Shown: positions 1 through 11,220, counted from the stretch's first letter. The stretch is 64,000 nucleotides of DNA from Eriocheir sinensis (GCF_024679095.1 NC_066518.1:3451610-3515609), one strand, 5' to 3'. Notes: generated by a model not told the origin, from the letters alone. A program made the numbers and translations.

Positions 1-875
1 TTATTTTTCTCAGCATCCTCAACCCTACGTACCTGTAAACTCTCCCGGTTCACTTCCATTACCTGCTGCAGCTCACCACAGACTCCCTCTTGCTAACTAA
101 ATATATCATTTGCGAATCGAAGATTAATTAGGTATTCATCTCCAATTATTTTGTTTTTCTTATTCCTGTAGTTAAACTTTTTAAATGTATTTTTAACATG
201 CAACAAACATCTGAGGTGAAATAGTATTGCCCTGTCGAACTCACTTTCTTTATTGAAATATTTCCGCTATAAATTAAGTCTAATATTCATTGTTTAATCC
301 TTGCATGGATATGTCTTCTATAATATGCTTCACCTGCACACTGTTCTGGAATTTCATTTGCTACTGCTAGTTCTCACGTGTTAAAAGCCTTCTCAAGACA
401 CAAAGTTAATGAATACCAACAAAGAGGTTTCCTGTACCCATTTGTTTTTTTCTATTACCCGGTTCACTGTCTAGACGCGATCCAAAGCCGAGAACCCACT
501 TCAGAAGTCAGCACGCCCACGTGTGGAAAGATGAAGGGAGTGTATGTGTTGGTGAGATTTAAGATAACTTGTAAATCACGCGTATCGCTCGAGATGCAGC
601 GAGAACTGCCGGACCTCCATCGTCGTCACATTCACCACCATCAGACTCTCGTGTCCCCTCAGAGGCGTCACCCGGGAGGCTGTTACTGCCATTGCCTGAG
701 GGAGTCCTCCTCCTCCTCCTCCTTCCCTCTTCCTTCTCCACCACCTCCTCCTCTTCCTCCGTGATTGGTCAGCAAGCCGTAATTGGCGATGCGTGTAATT
801 GACTGAGGTTCGTGTCCTCAACGACATTTGCACCCCCTCCCCGTTGCTGCTTCCGGCAGAGATAACACCGCCACC

Positions 876-877
<2 letters not shown>

Positions 878-931
<54 letters not shown>
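878..931. repeat. (CA)n microsatellite
   Basis: An uninterrupted CA dinucleotide run of about 54 bp. Around it, positions 1-1594 hold no exon I can support. Confidence 0.95.
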
Positions 932-934
<3 letters not shown>

Positions 935-1594
935 TTACGTTTTTTATTGTCTCAGGCGCTTCTCCTTATTCATTCTTGACGACATAAATGCTTAACTACC
1001 AGCAGTTAGGTCATACAGTTTATCTTGTCCATGCAAGCAAGCGAAAGCCCACGCAGCTCACGCTGTTAAGGGTTTTAATGAAGATCGAGTTGTATTCTGC
1101 CTGAGGGAGTGCTGGATGTGATTCTTATTGTCACTCGAGTATAATGCTACTGTTGCAGGAGCAGTCATGTCGGTTTTTGTCTCGATTACTCATTGATCAG
1201 GTGGCGCGGCGATAGTTGAAGCTGTAACTCCTCATCGGGTTACTGGGTCATCAAACTCGGACTGAAACGTAACGAAGTGAGAAAAAAAATGGAGCTGTTC
1301 CGAAACATTGTGATTTTCTTTATCTAGTTTGGTGAGATTTCAAGGATTGGCGTGATTCTTTTCGGGAGAGTAAGATCGATTTGACTAATGTGCTGCATAT
1401 GGCGTAAGAAATCATGGTCGGGGTCATCGAGAAGAAGCGAGGGAGGCAACAGTGATGACATGTCAGCGGCTCGTAAAGCAAAGTTGTTTCTCTTTAGCTG
1501 ACACGGGAACAAATTCAGTCCTGGGCAGCTCGTGACTTTTCCCGCTTCCCGCTCCCTCCCCTGACATCTTCCCTCCTTCCTCTACCCCATGCAG

Positions 1595-3816
1595 GCGGGG
1601 GCTGATGTGAACGGGAAAGACCATCTCGAGGCGCCCTTGATCATCGCTGCGAAGGTGGGCAACGAGGACGCTGTGGTGACTCTCCTGCAGGTGAGTGGCA
1701 GATGGTGACGGCAGGGAAGCGATACCATTCCTTGGGGTGACCTCTTGGGGCTCCCTGGGAAATTCTGTGATTTTTTTCGGTTAAGATTGGTTTTATTAAC
1801 GCGGTTCCCACACTTAATTCATGGCTATTTTCACAACTGTTTTGATCTCTACACTCCTTCCTATGTATTTCCTGCAGGTTTCAAGGTTAGCAGGATACAT
1901 ATATAATAACAGAAGAACAGTTTGTTAAATAGGAGACAAGATATCGGCGAGTTAATAAAACCAATCTTAACCTTTTTTCTATTAGGTTAAGTATTGATAA
2001 TTAGTGTAACAATTTTTGGGATATCTATGGAAACATTCTTAAGGCCTAAGAGCATTAATTAAGGAAACATTTAAAAGATGTTTTTAAGTATTTGAACGTT
2101 TGGGAAACTTTTAGAGGATTGTAATAGATGCAGCAAACTTAATTGACTATTTCAGAACGCATAAAATGTTTTGGGGGAGAGATAATTAGGTATTTATTTC
2201 ATTTATTGCCGCTTCCTATTTGTTGGGTTTTTCTTCCAATTGATAGCTTTTTTTTTTTTTTTAGGCATCATTTATGTGAAAATCAATAACAACCATAATA
2301 TGACCAGGCCAATCTTGAGGCAACAGGGATGAGCCACGGCCCCCGCCGGTTAGCACACAAATTTCAAGGCAATTTTCACAGTTGTTCTAATCTCTACACT
2401 CTTTGCTTTGGGTTTTTTTCCGGAAGGTATGAAAGTAAATGAAAAATGTAACAATAGAAGAGCAATTGTTTATGTTGGAGTGAGACACGGCGCATGAATA
2501 GTACCAATCTTGACTCAATTTTCTTGGTCATTTTATGGTTATAATTCATTTGCATAACAACTGATGCCTAAAAACACTCATATGAACAACAACTATCAAA
2601 TGGAAGGAAAATAGGTAATCGCAATAAAGGAAATATTTACCGATATTGAAATGTATTGCCCAGGAACTTTTTGAAAGCTCCCAAAAGAAAATTGGTTCAG
2701 AATAAATATAAAAAGTTGAAAAAACAATTTTACGAAAGGGTGCACTTAATACCTTATGGAGCACTGAATTATCCATTCCCTTTGATGGAGGAAGCCTTTC
2801 ATCTACCCTTTAGCAGTTTGTTGACATGCACTATAGAGGCATTACAGAGGTGAGGACTGCTTTCCTGTGTCATCATGACATTGTTAAATATTTTCACTAA
2901 GTACCTATGTACGAGTATGTTTCCTCAGGAAATTTAATTTTTGAGAATAGTATAATATAACTACTTCCATAACACTATATTTACTCCTTCATGTATTCTG
3001 CTTTGTGTTTGTTATACCCCACAATGAACATCCAATTTAGAGACGTACTCACTTCGCTTCTTGCTCCCCTTCCCTACCTTTGTTGTGGGTGTGTCTGTTC
3101 AGGCCAACGCACAGTACGAGACTCTCATGATCCCGATGCCTGACGGCAACGAGAGCGTCAACCTTTCCACGTGGGCAACCTCCAAAGGTCACACCAAGGT
3201 CACCGAAGCCATTACTGCCAGGGAAGCCAAGGCAGGAGAGGTGGACGAAGATGCTGCTAAGGAAAAGGACTCCGGCTCGCCTCGGCAGGAGGGCGATGGC
3301 GCTGAAGAAATTGCCGATGCAAACGAAGCTGCTGACGCTCCCCCAGCAGAAGAAGCTCCAGCTGAAGACCCCCCAGCAGAAGATCCCCCGGAAGATCCCC
3401 CAGCAGAAGATCCCCCGGAAGATCCCCCAGCAGAAGACGCACCAGCCGAAGATCCACCAGCAGAAGATGAGCCAGCGGAAGATCCACCGGCAGAGGATCC
3501 ACCCGCGGAAGATCCACCAGCAGAGGATGCACCAGAGGAAGATCCACCAGCAGAAGATGCGCCAGAGGAAGATCCACCAGCAGAAGATGCGCCAGAGGAA
3601 GATCCACCAGCAGAAGATCCACCAGCAGAAGATCCACCAGCAGAAGATGCACCAGAGGAAGATGCGCCTGCCGAGGATCCACCTGCAGAAGATGCTCCCG
3701 CAGATGAGGATGCACCTGCAGAAGATCCACCAGCAGAAGACGCACCAGAAGATCCACCAGCAGAAGACGCACCAGAAGATCCACCAGCAGATGACGCACC
3801 AGCAGAAGATGCATAA
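1595..3816 (+). CDS. ankyrin-repeat protein with proline/acidic repeat tail, last two coding exons
   Basis: Two exons are visible: 1595-1690 and 3103-3816, ending in TAA. The first follows a pyrimidine-rich ...CATGCAG acceptor and ends at a GTGAGT donor. The second follows a T/G-rich ...GTTCAG acceptor. Both junctions are phase 0, so they join cleanly. The first exon encodes a recognisable ankyrin repeat (AGADVNGKD, then APLIIAAKVGNEDAVVTLLQ). The second begins with a poorer repeat ending SKGHTKVTEAI. About 170 residues of Pro/Ala/Glu/Asp pentapeptide repeats (PPAED, DAPEE and similar) follow up to the stop. Ankyrin repeats bind proteins; the partner is unknown. The acidic tail is probably disordered. 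The start codon and earlier repeats were not found. I do not recognise the specific orthologue. Confidence 0.8.
1779..1972. mobile_element. 194-bp MITE with perfect 22-bp terminal inverted repeats
   Basis: The left end starts GGTTAAGATTGGTTTTATTA and the right end is its exact reverse complement over 22 bp. A 7-bp direct repeat TTTTTTC flanks it (1772-1778 and 1973-1979), consistent with a target-site duplication. It lies in the intron between the two ankyrin exons. No coding capacity. Confidence 0.75.
2305..2530. repeat. diverged relative of the MITE at 1779-1972
   Basis: The interior shares blocks with the MITE 500 bp upstream, in the same orientation: TTTTCACA.TTGTT.T.ATCTCTACACTC, the AATAGAAGAGCA-like block and ACCAATCTTGA. 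Its ends differ (ATGACCA inverted at both sides), so it may be a related subfamily. Confidence 0.45.
3352..3811 (+). repeat. coding minisatellite, 15-bp unit (PPAED/DAPEE tail)
   Basis: Nearly pure tandem copies of a 15-bp unit related to GATCCACCAGCAGAA lie in the last ankyrin-gene exon. Unit length stays a multiple of three, so copy-number change keeps the frame. The opposite strand is also open and serine/glycine-rich, but that is a by-product of the repeat. Confidence 0.9.
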
Positions 3817-4097
3817 AGGGGCCCGGTGACTAAGGGTAAGAACAGTGTACTTTCACCCCTGAACAGGACAGTGGTTATACTGGTTGAGGCTGACAAGACG
3901 CCTCGCTCCCTACAGTCCAGGGGCGCCGATTTGTGCTCAATGGTTGGTTCTCTTCACCTGAACGTAACATACACACACAAAATATATAAATATTAAGATG
4001 TTCAGCACCAACTCATAGTGGCGTAACTCTTGACCGTGACAAATGCAATGGCTAAGGGCCAGCCAGTGTCTTTTCCTCACTATGCAACATTGCTTCT

Positions 4098-4099
4098 GT

Positions 4100-4164
<65 letters not shown>

Positions 4165-4200
4165 TGTGTGGTGAGGGGGAGGGGTCTGCCTTTGTGAGTT

Positions 4201-4247
<47 letters not shown>
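4098..4247. repeat. two (GT)n microsatellites in the ankyrin-gene 3' UTR
   Basis: GT runs at about 4098-4160 and 4204-4247, separated by 43 bp of unique sequence. They lie between the stop codon at 3816 and the likely polyadenylation signal at 4778. Confidence 0.9.
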
Positions 4248-4248
<1 letters not shown>

Positions 4249-4777
4249 GAGACAAAAAAATCGTAACACAGACAGCGGTGTAATTCCATTCCGTCCAAAC
4301 AAAGTGATAGGGGCTCTTGCGTCGAGAGACCTGATGTGAGCATTTTTGGCGAGAACAACACTGTGATCTCCGTGGGGTACATGACCTCTCTGTTCTCTGT
4401 CACACGAGCTGCGTCACATCCGCCTCAACTTTTTCATGTTATGCACTATTTTTTTCATGACCTCTGGGACACCGACACCATTCATCTCGGGAGACTCGTT
4501 TCATATTTCCATTTATCACTTCATTTATCCTCGTGAATATATTTAGTAGCCCGCGGAGAACATAACGAGGGGGCAGGGCAGGGTGATGCTTTCGAGTGGC
4601 CGTAGTACTGATATCGACAGGCAACGTAATTCCCCTTCGAGTACAAGGTTGTTGATGCCGAGGTCTTTTTTGGCAAACAAGGCATGACTGGAACCTCTCT
4701 GTATGCACTCCCTCCGAGCAAGATTGTATGTCGTGCATTGTACAGTTAACGTGTACTAGTCGGTGTATACTATTTTG

Positions 4778-4783
4778 AATAAA
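4778..4783 (+). promoter_or_regulatory. candidate polyadenylation signal of the ankyrin gene
   Basis: AATAAA followed about 20-50 bp downstream by TGTGTT and a T/G-rich stretch. It is the best-formed signal after the stop codon and gives a 3' UTR of about 1 kb. Position and downstream element support it; cleavage is inferred. Confidence 0.5.
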
Positions 4784-5164
4784 GCATCAACTAACTGTGT
4801 TCAATCTTCATTTTGTTTTTTGTTTTTTTCATGAGTCAGCAGCGCCTTCCTAACAAAGCATGGAGGAAGCAGCAGTATGAACAGTGTATGTAATGATATA
4901 TCCGGGAAGGAAAAGAGTAAGGGAATGACCTCTAGCCAACTGTCTGTTATACTGCATGGCTACTATGTATATACATTTATGCATTATAAAGAGGAGACAA
5001 CTGGTACTCCCTTCCATGCATACCTCGAGGAAGGTAACATGATTGGCAGAAATGCTTGCCACCTGAAGACATGCCATGTGTTTTTATTCGTTTTCATGCA
5101 AAGAAGACGCACGCCATTCAGTCACAGGGGACACACGAACACTACATGTCATGCACTTATGCCT

Positions 5165-5515
5165 GACACATGCTCGCACGCACATCCTCGTCCGTCACTC
5201 CTAAGCACACCCTCGCCCATCACACACTCACACCCGCCCGTCACTGGCAGGCACACTCATCCGTCGCACCCATGCACGTCTTCTCCCGTCACACGCACGC
5301 ACACCTACCCACTACACGCGCGTTTGCCGTCGACAGTCACACACACGTATACATTTCCGTCACTCGGACGCCCTCGAACATTACACGCACATGCACCCAA
5401 GCATACTCCCTTAACACCCACGCACGCTTTCTCCCGGCATGCGCACCCATTCATCCTGTTATTTGTTATACTTACACACATTCGCCCGTCGCACACAGGC
5501 ACGCTCATATACTCA
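5165..5515. repeat. degenerate minisatellite, about 24-bp CCCGTCAC/CACGCACAC units
   Basis: Repeated blocks of CCCGTCAC, ACGCACAC and CCCATGCAC variants occur through this 350-bp stretch. Open frames across it in both directions are composition effects; no domain or splice signal supports a gene. Confidence 0.6.
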
Positions 5516-5995
5516 CCCAGAGCCAATACAAAAATTAAGCATAGGATAGATGGAAGTTCTGTATTTTCTCCTGTCAGTGGATATGCCTTCAGGATGTCCT
5601 CGAGTCTTCAAAACCATCGGCAACCCTCCAGGTATTCGACGCTGGAATGGTAAGTATAAGTAACATGCCGTGAAACAAAGTAACCATATAATAACGAAAT
5701 ACTCCTCCCTCTTGGCTTATGTCTTGGGCGACTTTATTGCTACTACAGCACTGACAAAGTTGGCTGAGTCATGTATTGGTCCCCATGGCTCTAGTACCAG
5801 GACCACCTAACATCTCTGTCTTGAATTCATAAGATCTAGGAGGTTGATAATCCCTGGTTCTTAGTAGATCTGAATTGCAACGCTGAACATGGTATAGTAA
5901 TAATGGAGGGGTAGCTACTGCCCACATTTTTGTAAGGAGTCGATGGAGGAGTGCACAATAATTCTCTACAACTTTTTTTTTTCTACATATCCGCC

Positions 5996-6075
5996 TATAG
6001 CGCTGGTAGGCTTTTCTTCAGGGCCCGTCATGGCGCAGGCAATTTTTTTATAGTGGCGCCAGTTTTGATCATAGG
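5996..6075 (-). mobile_element. SINE 3' fragment (GGCCCC/GTGGCGCAGGCAA family)
   Basis: Shares GCTGGTAGGC, GGGCCCGTCATGGCGCAGGC and TATAGTGGCGCCA with copies at 7607 and 15507. In reverse complement it matches the 3' half of the SINEs at 27470 and 40140, so the fragment is in minus orientation. Confidence 0.55.
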
Positions 6076-6227
6076 CTTGTTGTTGCAACACTCAAGTTTC
6101 ATGTCAGGTTAAGAAGAACCTCGAGATATAACATTACGGTGTTTCATCTCGAGAGACAAAGACTTGGCATGTGCTCAGTAGTATGCAGTGACAGTCTCCA
6201 ATTGGTTCAATGGGCTCAACAACCTTG

Positions 6228-6835
6228 AAGACCCTGTAGAAATGTGGGATACCTTCATACGTATAAATCGTCTCAAGCTGCAAATGAGTACACTGTAGAG
6301 CGCATTAGATCAAGAAGTGATTTTGCCAAGGGGGAGACACTGGTGAATATCGATGAATCACTGCCAGACTTCCTCGTAATCGGGATCAATATAGGGTTTT
6401 GTCGCGTAGGACTAGAGCTCTTCTGAGGTGAGACGAGAAGAATGTCAGGAGTCTTGCTGAGGATGTCGAGAGCCGTTTCAATGCATATGACCTCCGACCC
6501 GCCAACCGAACCACGAAGCTCCGCTCCGAACCTCCTTCTCAGGTGATCACTATCCGAACAGGAGATGGATGCTTCGTCTTAGACATAGAGGGGCAAAGGG
6601 CTCATTGGGCTGAGTATTTTGGGCAGTTGTACGTGGCAGACACTCCGGGTGGGCAGCTCCTAACTGATGGGTAGCAAATGGCGGATTCTGATCCAACCAT
6701 CGACGAAAACTCACCCTTTCTTGACGAGAGAGAGGCTGTGGCAAGACTGAGGGGTGGAAAGGCAACTAGTATTTGTAACATCAGTGCGTAGCTGCACAAA
6801 GCTGGAGGTGAGGTCATGGCGTTGACCAGGTAAGT
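6228..6835 (+). pseudogene. LINE fragment: linker and N-terminal reverse-transcriptase region, decayed
   Basis: With frameshifts and stops, the plus strand reads like the endonuclease-RT linker of a non-LTR retrotransposon: ESRFNAYDLRPANRTTKL, GQRAHWAEYFGQLYVADTPG, then EAVARLRGGKATSICNISA and LHKAGGEVM. That last stretch resembles the conserved LRGGKA.GICNI..ELLKAGGE block before the RT core. At least two in-frame stops are present, and the RT core and 3' end are missing. A dead, truncated copy. Confidence 0.65.
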
Positions 6836-7154
6836 CGTAAACTGACTGTATCCTAGTGCTACGCGAGGTTCAGGTATAGCAGATTCCTCAGACAAGCGAA
6901 TCATCATCTATCATCAGGTGGTTACATGGGACACAGCATCTACATTGCAACACACTACCTATTAGGGCCTTACGCTATTAACTGCGTAATCCGTGAACGC
7001 TAACTCCAGCTATACGGGCATGTAACACGTTACCCGGAAGTCGACCCTTTCACTGGACTGTTTCTGTAAGAAACAATTCTGAATGGTGAAGGATTTAACG
7101 ACGCCTACAGAGTTCGTGGCTTTAGTAAGTCGATGGATCCTGACATGAGGTACT

Positions 7155-7275
7155 TGGAATGGGTAGGGGGCCTGCATGGAGACTTGCCCGGAGGAACCCC
7201 CAGGGTTTGGCGTTGCAGGATGATGGCGGCGGTGCGTCCCCCGGCGTATGCCCCTATTGATTGAATGATTAGTGA
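7155..7275. repeat. dispersed repeat with (ATTG)n tail, copy 1
   Basis: Contains GGGGGCCTGCATGG, TGCCCGGAGGAAC, GCGTATGCCC and a short ATTGATTG tail. A second copy at 9165-9305 has the same block order. A SINE-like 3' end is likely; no head was identified. Confidence 0.5.
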
Positions 7276-7606
7276 GGCCTCATGCCTCATACTCAGACAA
7301 CGGAAGACAAGAGTTAAATTGTTCACATATACACGGGAACTTTTCCGATAAACATTTTTTTCTTTTTCCAACCGGTGAAAGATCAAACATGAGGAAAATG
7401 CTGATAATACTTTTCAATTTTTATCGGCGTAGCAGACGCCGATCAACAGATTGTCCATCTTCTTGTTGTTGTTCTCTTTAAGTTGTTTTCCTGGCTTGCC
7501 CATGCATTGTAGACATGACATTGTATAAAAACATTTGTTAGCCCTGATGAACCCTACAACATGGCATTATAAACAAAGTTAGCTGTTTTATCTTTTTTTA
7601 CGTCTT

Positions 7607-7700
7607 GGCCTGTGGCGCCGGTAGGCCTTCATAGTAGGGCCTGATGGTCGGCCCCAGCCCGTTGTGGCGCAGGCAAATGTTTATAGTGGCGCCATCTTTA
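7607..7700 (-). mobile_element. SINE 3' fragment, same family as 5996 and 15507
   Basis: The clearest copy of this fragment: GGCGCCGGTAGGCCTTCATA, GGTCGGCCCCAGCCCGTTGT and GGCGCAGGCAAATGTTTATA in order. In reverse complement it matches the 3' end of the tRNA-headed SINE at 27470-27740. Confidence 0.6.
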
Positions 7701-7866
7701 CTTTTCAGCATTTTCCATTTTAGACCCCTAGTTGCATAATATAAATTGTTGGGGGGGTGTTGGAGGGTCATGCGACGCCGATCTAGCACCGTTTTTGTGC
7801 TAATAAAACTTGTTATTCTTTTGTAATAGTAAAGTTTAGTCACATGCGAAGGCTTCTTCTCATTTT

Positions 7867-7905
7867 AGAGAGAGAGAGAGAGATTTGCAAAGTATTGCAC
7901 CAGCT

Positions 7906-7947
<42 letters not shown>
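7867..7947. repeat. (AG)n and (CA)n microsatellites
   Basis: A short AG run at 7867-7882 and a CA run at 7909-7947. Confidence 0.9.
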
Positions 7948-7949
<2 letters not shown>

Positions 7950-8343
7950 AACTTGAGACACTCCACGAGATGTTTTCTTCCAGCCTCGTCTTGTGACCTC
8001 CACCACGCCAGTTCCATCACCACCTTTTTCCCTTTCCCCTCACTTCATTCCCTCCATTCCTTCACCCCAACGCGACCTTTACAACTGCGTAGAGGCTGGA
8101 CGGGGCTTCTCAACTGCGCCACCTTTCAAACTGTTTTTCCCTTTACGTTTTCTAAGGACTTGTTTCCCTACCAGCTCAGGGCCGTTCATTCCACCTTCAA
8201 CTTAAGGTCTTTGAACCTCGTATACGACATTCATAAAAGTATAATTGTATAAATGGAGGGTACCGAGTTATTTTAGGAAGTAGGGGGAGTGGAAGTTCGT
8301 TACATAATAGTGCTTATTTGTTTGTTTATTCTTTTGATTTTTT

Positions 8344-8346
<3 letters not shown>

Positions 8347-8380
<34 letters not shown>
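8347..8380. repeat. (GA)n microsatellite
   Basis: A GA run of about 34 bp. The flanking block 7950-9160 shows no gene I can support. Confidence 0.9.
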
Positions 8381-8383
<3 letters not shown>

Positions 8384-9164
8384 GTCAAACCTTAAAAATG
8401 TAATCGTAGAAACACCAATACGAATGTCATATACAGTGGTGAAACTCCTTTGAGAACCTCTTGAAGCGAAATTGTATGCAAGTATTTGCCATAAGGGTCT
8501 CTGGAGCAAGTGGGTGGGCGGGTACAATGCCTCCTGGAGAGCGTCCTCTAGAAAGGTACAAACATCAGCGGCGAGGCGCGGACAGTTGTAAAGATGGTGA
8601 TAACAAATGGAACATGTATGAACTTATCTCTATTTAAACTTTGATGGAAAAATATGGGTTGAATATTGATATATCTGCTGCAGTGAAAGTAAATTTATAG
8701 TGTTGAGCAGAGCCGTCCCGAGGCCTAGCTAGCTCAGAAATAAAGAGGGTAAAGGAAACTAGTCCATACGTAGTGAATTTTAATGCAAAAGATGATGAAA
8801 AATTGAGTCCAATATATTAGACATAAACAACAACAGGAATATATATAACAAATAGTTACAGTGACCGTAAGTATGAGACAGGGCTGTGTCGCCCAATCTC
8901 TTTTCAACGCTTGCATGGACTGGGTATTATATAGGCATAGTTGTGAACCAGTCACTGTAGAGCAGTGGTTCTTAAAGTGTTTCAGCCCCGATACCCCAGA
9001 GTTCAACTCCGAGTCAAGCTGATGCCCCTCTCGGATATTAGCCTACTATACTCACAACCTTTAACTTTTAATTCCTTGTCAAAAGGAAAAACAGGACGGG
9101 TATGAACAAACAGCTGATTTCTGTGGACTTTTTTTTTGGGGGGGGAGGGGGGTGCATTTTTGGA

Positions 9165-9305
9165 TACCCCCAAGAACCTGCCTTAGGGGGTCCATGTATG
9201 GCAAAGGGGCCTACACGTGCCCGGAGGAACTCCCGGCGTCATGGGGTGGGGAAAGTGATGTGCCCCCTGACGTATGCCCATATTGATTGATTTATTGATT
9301 GGTGT
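9165..9305. repeat. dispersed repeat with (ATTG)n tail, copy 2
   Basis: Same ordered blocks as 7155-7275 (GGGGCCTACACG, TGCCCGGAGGAAC, GCCCCCTGACGTATGCCC), ending in ATTGATTGATTTATTGATTG. Same orientation, 2 kb apart. Confidence 0.5.
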
Positions 9306-9543
9306 TAAAAGACATCTACGTTGGCGTGCAGTGTTGTACCATATACATAACAAAACGTCTTCACTGGGTACAGTGGGGTAGCCCTATCAATGATCGTAAG
9401 AAGACATCTGTTTACCCCAAATCACCAGTTCACAATAAGGGAAAATTGGGCTAAAATAACGTTTCATATTCATGTGATCCGCATTAATTGCCCAAGGAGT
9501 TTTGAATCCTCGGTGTTGCCTTCTTATTTTTACCTGTAACGCT

Positions 9544-9868
9544 TTGTATTAATTAGGTCCTCCACACTTTTATATATCACACCACTTAGTTACTTCACAG
9601 TGCGCTCTTAGACACTTCACCCTTGTATTAATTAGGTCCTCCTTCACACTTATACTTCACACCATGCACTTAGTTACTTCACAGTGCGCTCTTAGACACT
9701 TCACCCTTGTATTAATTAGGTCCTTCACACTTATACTTCACACCATGCACTAAGTTACTTCACAGTGCGCTCTTAGACACTTCACCCTTGTATTAAATAG
9801 GTCCTTCACACTTATACTTCACACCATGCACTAAGTTACTTCACAGTGCGCTCTTATACACTTCACCC
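9544..9868. repeat. tandem repeat, four units of about 79-84 bp
   Basis: Four successive units begin TTGTATTAA(T/A)TAGGTCC at 9544, 9623, 9707 and 9788. Each carries CACAGTGCGCTCTTA and ACACTTCACCC. The units are highly similar. There are no unique spacers between short repeats, so this is not a CRISPR array. Confidence 0.9.
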
Positions 9869-10013
9869 TGAACTTAGGTGTTTGTCTGTTGTTTTCTTTC
9901 CCTGACTTTGCTTTTCCATGCCTTTTTTTTTGCTATTTTCCAGTATTACACTTTTTCACGCTACTTTCACTGCCGCTCACGCTGATCCATCCGTCTATTG
10001 CGTCTCCTACAGC

Positions 10014-10207
10014 CAACGGTGCCAGATTGTCGTACTCTGCCTCTCTGGTTGCCGATTTCCGACCCCAAAACTGCTTTCATCACCCAAATAACTGCATTTA
10101 TATATGGTTATCGTTTAAATGGTTAATTATTGGTGCTCTTTGGCAATTGCTATGGCTCAGAAACCGGTAAATAAGAGGCTCCGAGTACGATAGTCTGGCC
10201 CGTGTTG
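10014..10207. mobile_element. MITE of the TGCCAGATTGTCGTACTC family, copy 1
   Basis: The left end reads CAACGGTGCCAGATTGTCGT. The right end in reverse complement reads CAACACGGGCCAGACTATCG. The interior (GACCCCAAAACTG, CCAAATAACTG, AGAAACCGGTAAATA) matches copies at 42279 and 62752. About 190 bp, non-coding; no clear target-site duplication for this copy. Confidence 0.65.
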
Positions 10208-10455
10208 ACATGTGTGGGGGCGGGGCGATAGTGGACCATGGCGAGGCAGTGAGGAGCAGAGTGACCTAACTAACCCCATAAAACACCCAAGAAGAAGAAG
10301 AAGAAGAGCAGAGTGTATCAATAAACAGAGGAGAGGACCCAGAGGAGGACCTACGAAGCGATACAGGTCAAAAGAAGAGAAGGAAGGAGGAGCACGGGGA
10401 GGCTGGGACGTACTGCATAAGAGTGACTTCCCAAGCACTCCAGCCAAGCACTGAA

Positions 10456-10498
10456 CGGCATCCTGCATAAGAAGAACATAGGGAGACTGCAAAAGGCC
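10456..10498 (-). mobile_element. LINE/SINE 3'-tail fragment
   Basis: In reverse complement, GGCCTTTTGCAGTCTCCCTA followed by TGTTCTTCTTATG closely matches the 3' end of the LINE at 44114-45266 (GGCCTCTTGCAGACTGCTTA, then TGTTCTTATG). Confidence 0.5.
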
Positions 10499-10520
10499 CA
10501 CCCCACCCGAGAGGCATAGC

Positions 10521-10690
10521 ATTATATTACAAACCCAGCGCCCACCCCAGAGGCATAGCACCATATTTCAAACCCAGCGCCCACCCCAGAGGCACAGCAC
10601 CATATTTCAAACCCAGCGCCCACCCCAGAGGCACAGCACCATATTTCAAACCCAGCGCCCACCCCAGAGGCACAGCATTATATTACAAAC
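10521..10690. repeat. 39-bp tandem repeat, about 4.3 copies
   Basis: Units start at 10521, 10560, 10599, 10638 and 10677, each 39 bp, with the shared core CAAACCCAGCGCCCACCCCA. Copies two to four are nearly identical. The first and the partial last unit share an ATTATATTAC variant. The array sits just downstream of a LINE-tail fragment. Confidence 0.92.
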
Positions 10691-10774
10691 AGTCCTGAGC
10701 AGCCTGTACCTTGGGGGCTCAAAGGCCGTGCTTACATGGCCTGCCCAGCCCCCTGAAACACTGAAGAAGTAATA

Positions 10775-10850
10775 TATTTTTTTTTTTACGGCACAGAGTA
10801 ACTCCAGGGCAACAAAAAGATGTAAAAAAAAGCCACCTAAAGAAAACCCG
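10775..10850 (-). mobile_element. short dispersed element with GTAGCGGGC head, minus copy
   Basis: In reverse complement, TTTTTGTTGCCCTGGAGTTA, then CTCTGTGCCGT and poly(A), match the elements at 15900-16002 and 62004-62085 (TTTTTGTGCCCTTGAGCTGT, then CTCCTTTGCTGT and poly(A)). Confidence 0.55.
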
Positions 10851-10972
10851 CTAAGAAAAAGCCCACTAAAAAAAGTCCCCTAAGAAAAGCCCAGTAAAGA
10901 AAAGCCCGCTAAAAAAGAGCCTGCTAAGAAAAAGCCCGCTAAAAAAAAGCCCTCTGAAAACAAGCCACATGG
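10829..10972. repeat. about 14-bp minisatellite AAAAAGCCCGCTAAG
   Basis: About ten imperfect copies of A(4-8)GCC(C/A)(G/A)CT(A/G)A(A/G) run head to tail. The unit equals the reverse complement of the head of the adjacent dispersed element (GTAGCGGGCTTTTT). Confidence 0.8.
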
Positions 10973-11220
10973 AAACTAACTCATAGATGAAGCCTAGTAA
11001 TTAAGGAAGACCAAGGAGATAACCTGAAAGTAATTCAAAGTGTCTGAGGCCTTAATAAGATCTCTCGTGCCATCTGTCACAGCTCATTGAATGCCAGTTT
11101 TATCACTGTGTGGGTGAAGTACCAAGTAAGGCTCTCGTGATCACCGAGACATGTGAGGAACAAGAGACAGTTTGGGTCTTTTTATGACAAATTTGTGATT
11201 TGCCAAGAGGGTAAAAAAAA

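Noticed and set aside
3189..3896. Long minus-strand serine/glycine-rich open frame opposite the ankyrin tail
   Set aside because: It is the complement of a 15-bp repeat that lacks stops in several frames; the plus frame is supported by splice phase and the ankyrin domain.
4877..5653. 258-aa plus-strand open frame
   Set aside because: It is His/Thr/Pro-rich and spans a degenerate minisatellite, with no domain, and opposing frames are equally open.
9544..9868. Possible CRISPR-like array
   Set aside because: Units are 79-84 bp and repeat along their full length, without short repeats separated by unique spacers, and the genome is eukaryotic.
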